Below, one piece after another: positions 11,301-21,212 of a DNA stretch of 64,000 bases (its first letter is position 1; every line of letters starts with the position of its first letter). A program made the position numbers and the translations under genes. The notes beneath the pieces are model-generated. The model was not told where the DNA came from. It was given only the letters and a program-made list of their open reading frames with translations, and did not search any database. This stretch comes from Rhytidiadelphus loreus (Eukaryota; Streptophyta; Bryopsida; Hypnales; Hylocomiaceae), in assembly GCA_947034895.1 (NCBI GenBank), contig OX344764.1:50139348-50203347 (forward strand). Direction: 5' to 3'.

Positions 11301-13320
11301 TGTTGTTCCCTATGGGAAATTGCTAGGACATATAGTAAGTCAAAAAGGAATAAATACTGATCCTGACAAAGTGACAAAAATCTCTAATTTACCAATTCCT
11401 ACTACCATTACCCAAGTTAGGGGCTTTTTGGGTCATGTTAGTTATTATAGGAGGTTTATTCCTAATTATGCCCAAATTGCACTTCCCTTAACGGCTCTGT
11501 TAAAAAAATTAGAAGTAGGGAGTAGTCCAATTTGGACCACTGAGTGCAGTGAAGCTTTTCTTAAATTAAAACATCACTTGGTTACAGCCCCAGTTTTGGT
11601 GTCTCCAAATTGGAATAAACCTTTTCACGTTTATGTTGACGCTAGTAATGTGGCAATGGGCTGTGTGCTCAGTCAAAAGGATGATTCCAATAGGGACCAC
11701 CCAATTTACTATGCTAGTAGGCAATTAATTCCTGCGGAGAGAAATTATACTACCACAGAACGGGAAGCGCTGGGTATGGTCTATGCTGTGCAAAAGTTTC
11801 GCCATTACCTATTAGGTTACAAATTCACCTTTTACGTTGATCATGACGCTCTTAAATATGTCATCAACAAGCCCCAGTTGAGTGGTAGGTTGGCTCGTTG
11901 GGTTCTACTCTTATAGGAATTTCAATTTGATGTAATTGTGCGACCAAGCAAACAGCATACAAACGCTGATCATTTGTCAAGGTTGGAAGTTACAACCAAG
12001 TTGGAAGATAGCCCATTAGAGGATGATGTTCTCGATGCACAACTTTTTGAAGTTGATATAATCCATCCTGAATATGGGGATATATTGTCCTATTTATTAT
12101 ATAATAGAGTTCCTATAGGATTTAATTCCAATCAACAAGCTGCCCTAATAAAGAGGTGTGCCCCTTATACATTAATAGGAGAAACACTTTACAAATTGGG
12201 TCGGGATAGCGTCCTGAGACGTTGTATTTTTAAAAGTGAGGTACCCACCATTTTGGAAGGGTGTCATTCCGATGCTTGTGGTGGGCATTTTGCGGGTGAC
12301 GCCACGGCACGGAAAGTCCTTTTGACCGGTTATTGGTGGCCTTCCTTGTTTAGGGACGCCCATACATTCGCCCGTCGTTGTGACCCATGTCAACGTGTGG
12401 GTAAACCTACACCTTCCAAGGCTATGCCATTAGTGCCTTTAATTGCGTTAGCCCCATTTGACAAATGGGGAATTGATTTTGTAGGGCCCATTGCCCCAGT
12501 GACTCACCCCGGTCGGAAGCGATATATTCTTGTTGCAACGGACTATGCCACTAAATGGGCAGAGGCCGCTGCAACTCGGAATAATGACGCCAAAACCGTT
12601 GCTAAGTTTTTATTAGAAAATATAATCTCTCGTTTTGGTTGTCCTAAGGAGCTTATTAGTGATAGGGGTACACATTTTCTAAATGACACCATTAAAGAAT
12701 TAACTGATAAATATTTAATTAAACATCGAAAAACGGCTCCCTACCATCCCAGAGCCAATGGGCAAACTGAAAAAACAAATGGATTGCTTTGTAAGATAAT
12801 TATAAAAACTATCAGTGGTACTGGTACGGATTGGGAAGAACAACTATGGAATGCCTTGTGGGCGTATCGTACAGCCTATAAAGGCACAACGGGATTTACC
12901 CCTTTCCAATTAGTTTACGGGCAGGAAGCTATTCTTCCTATAGAATTTGAAATTCCTTCTTTAAGAGTGGCCATCCAAAACCAATTAGGAGATCAAGAGA
13001 GTTTACAACATAGATTGGGTACATTAGAGCAATTGGATGAGAATCGCCGAAATGCCTATTTAAATATTATGGCTACTCAAAAACGGCGCAAATCCTATTA
13101 TGATAGTAAGCTTAGCCCTAAGTCTTTTAAAATCGGTGATTTAGTCCTATTATATGATAGTAGATTCTTTAAGTTTCCGGGAAAATTTCAAATTCATTGG
13201 TTGGGACCTTATGAAATAGTTGATATTAATTCTAATGGATCTGCACAACTTAAAGATTTTGAAGGCAAATTCTTACCTACTCGGATTAATGGGTATAGGC
13301 TTAAGCCTTATTTTTCTTAA
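8257..13320 (+). pseudogene. pol: Pol polyprotein (PR-RT-RNaseH-INT) with one in-frame stop
   Basis: One frame runs from 8257 to 13320, broken only by TAG at 11914-11916 inside RNase H. The region before ~8300 overlaps gag and is not coding in this frame. In order: three further CCHC-type knuckles (CRFCGGKHETESC, CYRCNQPGHIATNC, CGNCKQNGHKADEC) with an Asn-rich linker; aspartic protease with VDGGSS near 9859; reverse transcriptase with the catalytic pair LDDF at 11188-11199; RNase H with VDASN, TTEREAL and VDHDAL; integrase with its HHCC zinc domain (~12250-12400) and DDE residues in GIDFVGP, SDRG and QTEK. There is no chromodomain; the C terminus ends NGYRLKPYFS. Pol makes and integrates element cDNA. 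The stop lies where relatives have a sense codon, so full-length Pol needs read-through or a helper. Confidence 0.92.
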
Positions 13321-14224
13321 TGTTGAGGGCGGCATCTCTTAAAAAGGGGGGTAGTGGTTTAAGAGTGTATTTTGAAAGCTAATTCCTCCTATATAGAATA
13401 ATAATAAATAAATAAATAAATTCAGTTAAAAAAAAAAAAAAAAAAAGAATATATAGAATTAATACAAATACAAATAACTTCATAATAGGGAGCGTAAAAA
13501 TAAAAATAAAAATAAAAACGATAATGGCAGCTTAGCCTGGTGGGAAGAATTAAAAATAATCATTAATTGCCGAGTGAAATTTCAATTTGTACAAACCAAA
13601 TAGGATAGGGTATCAATTACCATAAGGGGAAATGATGAGCATAAGTAACACGACCAACTGGGAATAATCACTGTGATGGTGGTGACCCAACTGGAATTCA
13701 AAATGCCGGCGGGAGACAAGAACGAAACACAGTTGGCGGCGTGGGTATCAGCAACTTGCAAAATGCGCAGGAGACCAATTGAACAGAGAATTGTGGGAAA
13801 TTTTCCAAGTAGGAGGAGCTGGGCGTGTGAGGAATGTGAGTGGTAAAAGTGTGAGATATTGTAAGTTTGCTTAGCGAGCATGCTGGTGTTGCATCTATGT
13901 TGTAAGTTTTGCGTCGTTGCGTTGATTGTAGGAGGAGTCCAATTAGGGTTACGTGAGTTGTGACGTTGTGTCTGAAGTCTAGGTGTGTCTGTGAACAAAT
14001 TTTCCGAGTCGGCATTGTGTACTGCAAGTAAACGAGAATACGAGTTGTGGGTGTTCCAATTTGGGAGGATTTTTGCCTATCAGTTGAAGGGTACTGAGCT
14101 TTGTGCTGTAGTTAGAGATCAAGAGAAGAGGAAGCCAGATCCGAGAGACTAGAGAGGTTTTTCCATACCAATTTGGAGCAATTTTTGCCGAGGGGAGGTG
14201 AGAGTTGTGGTTTTGCAGGTACTA
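13321..14224 (+). other. Pol-ORF3 spacer with internal polypurine tract
   Basis: This noncoding spacer starts with a strong polypurine run, AAAAAGGGGGG at 13341-13351, followed by an A-rich stretch (A-run about 13428-13446). It contains perfect CCAANTTGG sites at 14056 and 14168 and several one-mismatch forms (CCAAGTAGG, CCAATTAGG, CCAACTGGG). TTTTGCAG at 14211-14218 could be a 3' splice site just ahead of the ORF3 ATG. Antisense ORFs of 109-138 codons here have no recognisable domain. Confidence 0.6.
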
Positions 14225-17048
14225 ATGTCTTCAGTCGATGAATCCGAGCAGGATATTCTTCTAGCATGGCGACCAGGAGACCCAGAGCATCACAAAGATA
14301 AGAAACCCAATTTGGGGAGTTGTGCAGAGTTACCGGTATTACTTCCCAATTTGGAAGGTACCTTTATCCAATTGGGGCAGTTTATACCAAGACAATTGAC
14401 CATTGATTCAAATGTGGAAGTGTTGCGGCAGGCAGGGTTATTAGAATTTGTGAGCCTGGTGACCCAATGGAAGGAGGTGAATTCCAATTTGGTGGAGGCC
14501 TTTGTCATGGCGTACCAAGCACTAGAGAGAAAAAGCTTTATCAGGGGTCATTCGGTAGAATTGACAGCTACGGAGATTGCCAGAGTTTTTCAACTGCCAA
14601 ATTCGGGGGTATCGTTGGCCTCAGTCATGGTGGATGGAGCTGTTTTTCTTGCAGAATGTTTCCCTGTTGATTATGGTGGGCAGTTGTTGCGAGGAGAGGA
14701 GTTATCATTGGTGGATTTGTTACCAAGTTGGAGAGCTTGGGTTGAACTGGTGCAGAAGTTTTTGCAGCTGGAAATTAATGAAAAATCAGTGAGCCGGTCC
14801 ACATTGCAGGTGGCGGTTGCTGTGCAAAGAGGAGCGCGGATTAATTGGGCTCTTCAACTGGCAAGGAAGTTACACAAATCGGTGGTAGAATTCAAGGCTG
14901 GCTCCAGAGTACTCCAATCGGCCACTTATATTTCCAATTTGGTGGAAGCGGTGTGTCCTCAGGAGCTGATAGTAGGCAACCAGCTGAAGTCCGAACCAGA
15001 GTCACCATCAGTGACCAATACAACTCCAGGCCAAGTTGGTAATGAAGCTTCACGAAAAGAAATATTCCGTGTTGAGTTGGAGAAGCTGATGTCCAAAATT
15101 GATGACCCGTTGACGAAGCAGCTTGACGAGTTGGAGAGAGCTAACCGTGAATTGATCACGCAAGTGCACATATTCAAGAGCCAATCAGAAGACACCAGTC
15201 GGCAATTGCTTATGGCTGAGTCCAAATTGGAGGAGCTTCGAAGGGAGAAGGAGGAAGAGTTTCAATCATTGACAAAGCAATTATACGACTGGAAGATTAA
15301 AGCAGCCAATGACCAAAAGGAGTTAGACCGCTTGAAGCGCAAGATTCGATTGGAGGAAGGGTTACGTACCAATTTGGAAGAACATGTAGCCAGTTTGTCT
15401 GATAAGTTTGAGAGTCAGCCTGATGTACAATCGGATTTTCAGACAACCAATTTGGAAATTGATGCGTTTATGGAGATAGAGAACGAGGTGTTTCAGCAAG
15501 ATGATGCGTATCGAGCCTCTGTCCGAGTATTGGGATTTGAAGATTTAAAGGCTCTCTCTTCATTGCTTCCTCCTACAACGAGTTTGGAGCACGCCTATAG
15601 GTGGGAGAGAGAAGTGTTGTTCTTGCAGACCGGTTTGGTGCATCGGCAGTATATAACAAAGAATCGGTTTGTTTCCTTGTGGGTGAAAATTACCAAGTTG
15701 GGAAGTGAGGATTTGTTTGCAGAAGTGATTGCTAGAGGTGATGTGTTTGTGGAGGACCCATTGGATGCTTTATTCTACATACAAGATTATGGAGCTCGGA
15801 TCTTGTTGTTCTACGCCAAGGTGGAAGCTGATTTGAACGCCCGACGGAAGACCCAGGTGAAGGTGGCAGCTCAACCCCGCAATTTGGAAAGTTTGAAATT
15901 AGCCCGAGGAGTTGAAGCAACTTTGCCAACTTGGGAGATCATACCTAAAGGTCAAAGTGTTTCACCATTGGTAGAGTGGCAGCAGCGACTGCGAGTATTG
16001 TATGAGAGCTTTGAGAAGGATGATTGGGTTTACCGATTGGTGGGATTTGCTAAAGAACGACTTGTTGTTCGCCAATCTGTGGACATTCACCCATCGTCCT
16101 ATTTGTGGAGTTATCAAATTACAAAACAACGTCTTCAAGCCAAGATTCAAGCAAGAGGAGTGGGAGAAATTCCAAAATTGGATTTAATATCAGAGATGTT
16201 GTTCAGGAAGCCTGCTGCGAGCGATCCTTTGGTGTGATTGCCTGAGCCGCTTACCGAATTGGTTGCTTGGAAACCGTCATTATTAAAGTCAGCCCATGAT
16301 GAGCACTATTTAGGAAACTGGAGGAATCTGTTTGCATCGGAAGATGACGTTCCTTTTCCAACATGGGAGGCGTTGCAATGGATTGGAGTGGACCACGTTA
16401 AAATTGATCGAGCTCCAATTGTAGCATTGGACACGTATGACCGTATCAACAGGAAGCGTAGATCAGCGATCCCCCCTGATACAGTAGCAGCGGATCCTCG
16501 ATTTTGTCCTTGTCCACGAAGATATTCTTGGGACACAAATTCCAAGTTGGCTTCAGTTTGGTATAACTGGCCCATCATTTTGGGCGGATTTTCTTCACCA
16601 GAAGAGTGCTGCCAGCTACACCCGGTTTTCACTAGAGCATCGCTTTCACCACGATCTGGTTTGTTTTAGAGCCAGTGTTTTTGCAGCGGTGTTGGCAGCA
16701 TGGTGCACAGAGTTCAAATTGTGTGTTGATTACCGAGTTGGAGCTGAACGAAGCACGGACATGGCTATTCTTAATAAGATACATTATCATTCGGCTCGTC
16801 GTATCCGCCTATTGGAGTTGATGTGTTTGATGCAATTCCTTCCAGGAGCTCACCAGATCCTCATTGGAGATTCTTGTGAACAAGTGGGCACTCGCCGTGG
16901 CCCTATGTGCGCATTTATAGATCATCAGGCAAGGTTTGAGGCTCAAAAGACCAAGTTGGGAGCACAGCTTTTTGATGAGGAGGTGATTCGTCTTGAAGAC
17001 ATCACGGCAGCTTTGGCAGGGCAGTTTAAAGGCAAAGATCCCGAATAG
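14225..17048 (+). pseudogene. Third ORF of the retrotransposon, coiled-coil protein of unknown function
   Basis: I take ATG 14225 as the start; the frame is open further upstream only through a GTG. The frame runs to a TGA at 16235-16237, continues in the same frame to 16669, and resumes in another frame from about 16640 to 17048. It was therefore probably one protein of ~940 residues, now with a stop and a frameshift. Residues ~30-240 (motifs RGHSVELTATEIARVFQLP and ARINWALQLARKLHKSV) vaguely resemble the 'putative plant transposon protein' domain found beside Athila/Tat elements; this is a weak recollection. Residues ~290-400 form a Glu/Lys/Leu-rich coiled coil. No signal peptide or convincing membrane segment is seen, so it does not look like an envelope protein. 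The region holds 13 perfect CCAANTTGG sites, the densest cluster in the element. Confidence 0.6.
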
Positions 17049-17054
17049 GAAGGG

Positions 17055-17088
17055 TTTGCGGGGACGCAAACAGATTCGTATGGGGCCA
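17055..17088 (+). promoter_or_regulatory. Region ahead of 3' LTR: small stem and plus-strand primer candidate
   Basis: TTTGCG-GGGA-CGCAAA at 17055-17070 is a perfect 6-bp stem with a four-base G-rich loop. Immediately before the 3' LTR is ATGGGGCCA, a poor polypurine tract. The plus-strand primer should lie here, but the strongest purine run in the element is internal, at 13341. Confidence 0.4.
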
Positions 17089-18592
17089 TGTAGAATTCTA
17101 AATTAAATGATTTTAACGGAATTCCAAATTGGTGATGTGGATTGCTGTGTTTAACCTTTTAATTTAGAAATGGTGAGCCAATTGGGAGTTGTTGACTAGT
17201 TGGAGTGTAAATGCGGCCTAATAGCAAGATGGTTAGATTTGAAGTTAATAGGCCAAGTAGGGTGAGATTCTGACTATGAACAGTAAATGGTAGCTGCCAA
17301 TTTGGGATTTGTTCAGTCACCAATCGGAGTCAGTTGAATCAGTTGAGGGTGGTTTCTTGTTCTGTGGCCTATTTGGTCTGTTTTGTTTTCCATTTTTGGG
17401 CACCGGCTGTTGAGTGAAAAGCAGTGCGAGTCCCAGCGAATCCTGCTGCGTAATTTTTGTTGATTTTTGTTTTCATGTGGGTGTTTGTGTTTTGGAGTTT
17501 AAGTCTAATTGGGAATGTTGCTGTGAGTGATTTACGTGTGAGTGTAAGTTTGATCCTAATCGATTGACGTGATTGATTTCAAAGGAAAATTTTGTGAGTT
17601 AGAGTTGGTGTGTGAAACTTGGAATTAGCTTGCATCAGTCTTTGCAATTTGTGATTCAGTCCAATTAGGAGATTAAATGATGAATGGAATAAGTGAACTT
17701 AATGAGAGATTATAATCCTAATCGGTGATCCAGAGAAAGAGATGTGCTGAAGTTAGAAATCCAATAGGATTAAGAATGCGAATTGAATGTGCAGATTAAT
17801 AGAATCAGTTTTAATCCTAGTTGTGGTATTATTTTAAATGTTTGAACTATTAGGTTATATATCTCATGAATATTATTAACGATGATCTGATCGTCAATTT
17901 GGCATTTAATATAATGGAAATCTTTTGTCTAAATTGGTGTATGTGTGAGCTGTGTGTGAATGATGAATTTGTATGAAATGGAGATTGGTTTGTCCGAGTT
18001 GGAAATTATGAGTATGTGGTTGTGTGTTTAATCTGTGTTAAGTTTATATCCAAGTTGTGTGTGTGTTATTAAACAAAATCTGTAATATGGTTCCAAGTGG
18101 GTTGTCAGTGTCGTTGTAGTGTCATGGTGAACATATTCAAATAAAAGGAACAGAGAGAGAAGAGGAAGCCGTGTATGTTGAGTGTGATGGAAGTATAAAA
18201 TTATTACCAAATTGGTGAGATGTCACAAATTGGAGGATTGCTAAAAGATTTGCTGTAAAGATTGCGGACTGGGTTGGGAGTTGATGGATTCCTGTGGCGC
18301 TGAATATGGATCAAGCCAAGTTGTAAAAAGAACATAAACTGGAATAAATAAAAGAATTATAAAAGAGCCGAATAAGAGCTAAAATATTCTTACCCTTGTG
18401 GCCATTAAGAGTGGAGGGTAGATTTGAAATTAGATATAAATGGTGAGGATTGAAGTTCTTAGTCTTTAAGTTGTGCTCCCGGTTTGATTTTTGTCTACTA
18501 GTTTGTATAAATCCTATTTGAATTTCTCCCTAGGAACGAATTTAATTTACTACTAGGTGTTTTCTTTAATTAGCTAAAATACCTATTCTACA
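17089..18592 (+). repeat. 3' LTR
   Basis: It is 1504 bp, the same length as the 5' LTR, with a single difference (A at 17110). Perfect CCAANTTGG sites fall at 17124, 17297 and 18207. It is followed by the duplicated target CATTC at 18593-18597. Confidence 0.95.
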
Positions 18593-18597
18593 CATTC

Positions 18598-20217
18598 TTT
18601 AACCCATTAGGAAAAGTTTGAGGCCTAAAAGAGGTTGCCAATTTTTGATTTTCGGCATCCCCGCAATGCAAGTACAAAAAAATAAAAATATATATTAAAA
18701 AATTGTCACTAGTCTGACGTGGCGCTAACGTGGCTCCAGTAGAGTCACGTTAGATCCAAAAAATGAAAAAAAAAAATCTCTTAATTGCACCCTAGGGAAC
18801 TCATAGCCTTTTGTAGGCCTACATTTTTTTGTAATGCCTCACCGCCTAAGGCCTAACTATGTCAAAAAACAGTCTTGCTTTTCAAGTGTTATAAATCTAA
18901 ATGTGAGTAAGGTTTGAAAATCTCAACCACACAATCTTGTAGTGTGCATGTTGTAGATGGTGTAAATCAAATTTGGGGTCATTTGACCGCATAGATTGAA
19001 AGATTATAATGTTCTAGTGTTGAAAAAAGATACTGAAATTTTCCTAAACACACATTTAGAGGTGACATTTGATTTCTAAACCTACTCAAAAGAAAAAAAA
19101 TTTAAACTCGAAAGTGATTCAAAACCAAAAGACAAACACTTTTGGTGAGGAAAAAAGTTTATTCAATTGACTCATTGCGTTTGCAATTTTTTTTTGAAAT
19201 GTCAAAAAATAGTGAAAAAAGTAGAAAAACACACATCTATGATTGAACCTACCTCTACTAAAATGCTTCTTAGTCAATAATAACTTATTGGATTGATATG
19301 AAATTTTTACCACAAGTGATTGTGCAACTTTTCTACCAAAAATGATTGAAAACAACCCCTGTCTGAAGAAGTTATAAGCTGCTAAAGTTCACTGTAATGC
19401 AAAAATCTGTGGATTTTGAACTTTGAATTGCTCCCAAGCATTCAAAATAACTTGGATTGACATGAAAATTTTACCACAATAATTAGACTTTATGGGAAAA
19501 AAAACTTAACAAATTTTATTGAAAACTAAGGTAGAAGGCTTTGAAATGGAATAGGCATTAAGAATGGCCTCTATAAGTGGCTTTGAAATGGACAAACTGT
19601 AATTCATAAATTGACCTCCATGGTCATTGAATGACTCAAGGAAAAAATCACTATTAATTGCAAGAGCCAATCTTTCTCTTTACTTTCCCATTTTTCTTTA
19701 GAAGTTGCAAGTGAACAGTTTATGGAATACCTAGGGACATAAATAGGGACCTATGACACAATTCCTCTGAAAATCCATAAGTAATTCAAAAATGCTTCAA
19801 AAAATATGAAACCACTTGTGTTAGATTCCTCTTTTATTTTTCTTTGTCTGAAAAAACAAGCTAAAAATATTTCCATTTAAGAAAATACATGAAAAAGGCA
19901 GACCGGCCTTTAGATGAGCCATTTCTGAACCTCCTATTTTATCATTTGATGAAAAAGATACAAGCCCCTAAAGTTGCAGCCATCTCAATGCAGTGTGGTG
20001 AACTCAAATTGAACCTACAAACTTTGAATGGCTTTCAAAAACTTATTACATCTTGGATTGATCTTAAAATTTTACCACAAAAATAGACTAGTATGCGCAA
20101 CTTTCCCAACAAGTTTTATTGAATTTAGACATTGAATGCAAAAGTTACAACACTTTGAAGTTGATTGCTAGATTGTATGAGGACACTTTTGGTCCCCTTG
20201 CGGCGGTCAGGGGTTAA
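18598..20217. repeat. AT-rich DNA with three diverged internal repeats
   Basis: No gene is seen. A paragraph with the core GGATTGA(T/C)ATGAAA-TTTTACCACA occurs near 19292, 19453 and 20053, each followed by a variant of CAACTTT..CCAACAAGTTTTATTGAA. An 8-bp inverted pair CTAACGTG / CACGTTAG (18725-18732, 18746-18753) carries ACGT cores. The block is framed by TTAACCC at 18599 and GGGGTTAA at 20211-20217, which could be piggyBac-like ends, but the termini match poorly. Confidence 0.4.
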
Positions 20218-20873
20218 CATTTGTACCAATAGTGGACATGGTAAGAGGTTTTTAAAATGCTTTCTAAACTACATAGTCTCATATCATATATAGATACAAA
20301 TACATCAATGTGTTCATTGTTACAACTATAGATTCAAAAATCAACATTATCCCATATCTTTGGAAAATCTAAATTATATATAGACACAAACTTTTCAATT
20401 GTTTGTAAAAAAGATCCTTCATAAGTGACAAGATATGGGCCATGGGTGCATGTTAACCTTGGAACAACATTACTCTATCACCAAGGTAGTTAGCCAAAAA
20501 ATTCAGATTTTTGAATGAATAAGTGCATTCTTCATCTTTGCACTTTTTAAGAAAGTCATTTATAGGAGATTCTGAATCCTTGTCATAGTTACATGGTTAA
20601 CACTGTATATCCAAAAATCATCTCAAGATCTACCACTCTTAAAACTGAAATCAATTCATAAGAACACTTATACCCATATTTAAGAAAATTGGCCTTCAAT
20701 TTATGCCATAAGAGGCCCACATTGGATTTGTTTTTAAAGTTTATGAGGTGCCTCCCTAACAACTCACAATACACTAAAGTAGGGAGCTAACTTGTCATAA
20801 GATCAAATAATGTTAGAGATACCTTGAATCTACACTCTGGAGTGGTAGTGTGGGGCCTTCATTGTGGTGAACC

Positions 20874-21212
20874 CTTGATTGTTACAGATTCTTGTTTGTT
20901 ATGGCCCCTTGCTTGTTACGAGCCCTTGACTGTGACTGACCCTTGATTGTGACGAATCCTTGTTTGTTACGGGTCCTTGATTGTTATGGCCCCTTGTTTG
21001 TTACATGCCCTTATTACGATAGTCCCTTGATTGATACAGATTCTTGATTATTATGGCCCCTTGCTTGTGACAGACCCTTGATTGTTATAGATTCGTGCTT
21101 GTTACGGCCCCTTAATTGATACATATTCTTGATTATTATGGCCCCTTGCTTGTGACAGACCCTTGATTGTTATAGATTCGTACTTGTTACGGCCCCTTGA
21201 TTGTTATGATAT
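20874..21212. repeat. 17-bp minisatellite, about 20 units, with 85-bp higher-order period
   Basis: Units have the form CTTGATTGTTACNGNYC, such as CTTGTTTGTTATGGCCC and CTTGCTTGTGACAGACC. Nineteen of 20 units are 17 bp and one is 16 bp. The last ten units form two near-identical blocks of five (85 bp each), showing amplification at a higher-order level. There is no coding role. Confidence 0.9.

Larger units (their letters stand above)
5150..18592 (+). mobile_element. Ty3/gypsy LTR retrotransposon, Athila/Tat-type, with third ORF
   Basis: The element is 13,443 bp and complete: 1504-bp LTRs with TG...CA ends at 5150-6653 and 17089-18592, a perfect 5-bp target duplication CATTC (5145-5149 and 18593-18597), a primer binding site, gag, pol in the order protease, RT, RNase H, integrase, and a further long ORF between pol and the 3' LTR. 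RT-before-integrase order defines Ty3/gypsy. The absence of a chromodomain, the VDGGSS protease, the LDDF RT motif, the tRNA-Asp-type primer site and the extra 3' ORF point to the Athila/Tat side. The LTRs differ at one base by my reading (5171 G, 17110 A), so the insertion is recent, yet every ORF is broken. The dyad CCAANTTGG is scattered throughout. Confidence 0.95.

Noticed and set aside
13582..14027. Antisense ORFs of 109-138 codons between pol and ORF3
   Set aside because: No domain, overlapping each other in different frames, in a spacer rich in motif copies.
6741..17048. Motif enrichment explained by a repeated peptide
   Set aside because: The same DNA word is read in three phases giving different residues and is equally frequent in the noncoding LTR and spacer.
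14225..17048. Third ORF as an envelope gene
   Set aside because: No signal peptide, no convincing transmembrane helix and a long coiled coil; only its position recalls env-like ORFs.
5150..18592. CCAANTTGG sites as CArG boxes or CCAAT boxes
   Set aside because: CArG is CC(A/T)6GG, ten bases; the sites here are nine with free centre including G or C. NF-Y sites need CCAAT plus flanks and are not palindromic.
5032..18940. CACTACAAGAA at 5032 paired with TCTTGTAGTG near 18934 as a CACTA element split by the retrotransposon
   Set aside because: Only about ten end bases match, there is no target duplication and the interior shows no supporting structure.
18599..20217. A further piggyBac-like element between TTAACCC and GGGGTTAA
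   Set aside because: The two ends (CCCATTAGGAAAAG and CCCCTGACCGCCGC) match too poorly.
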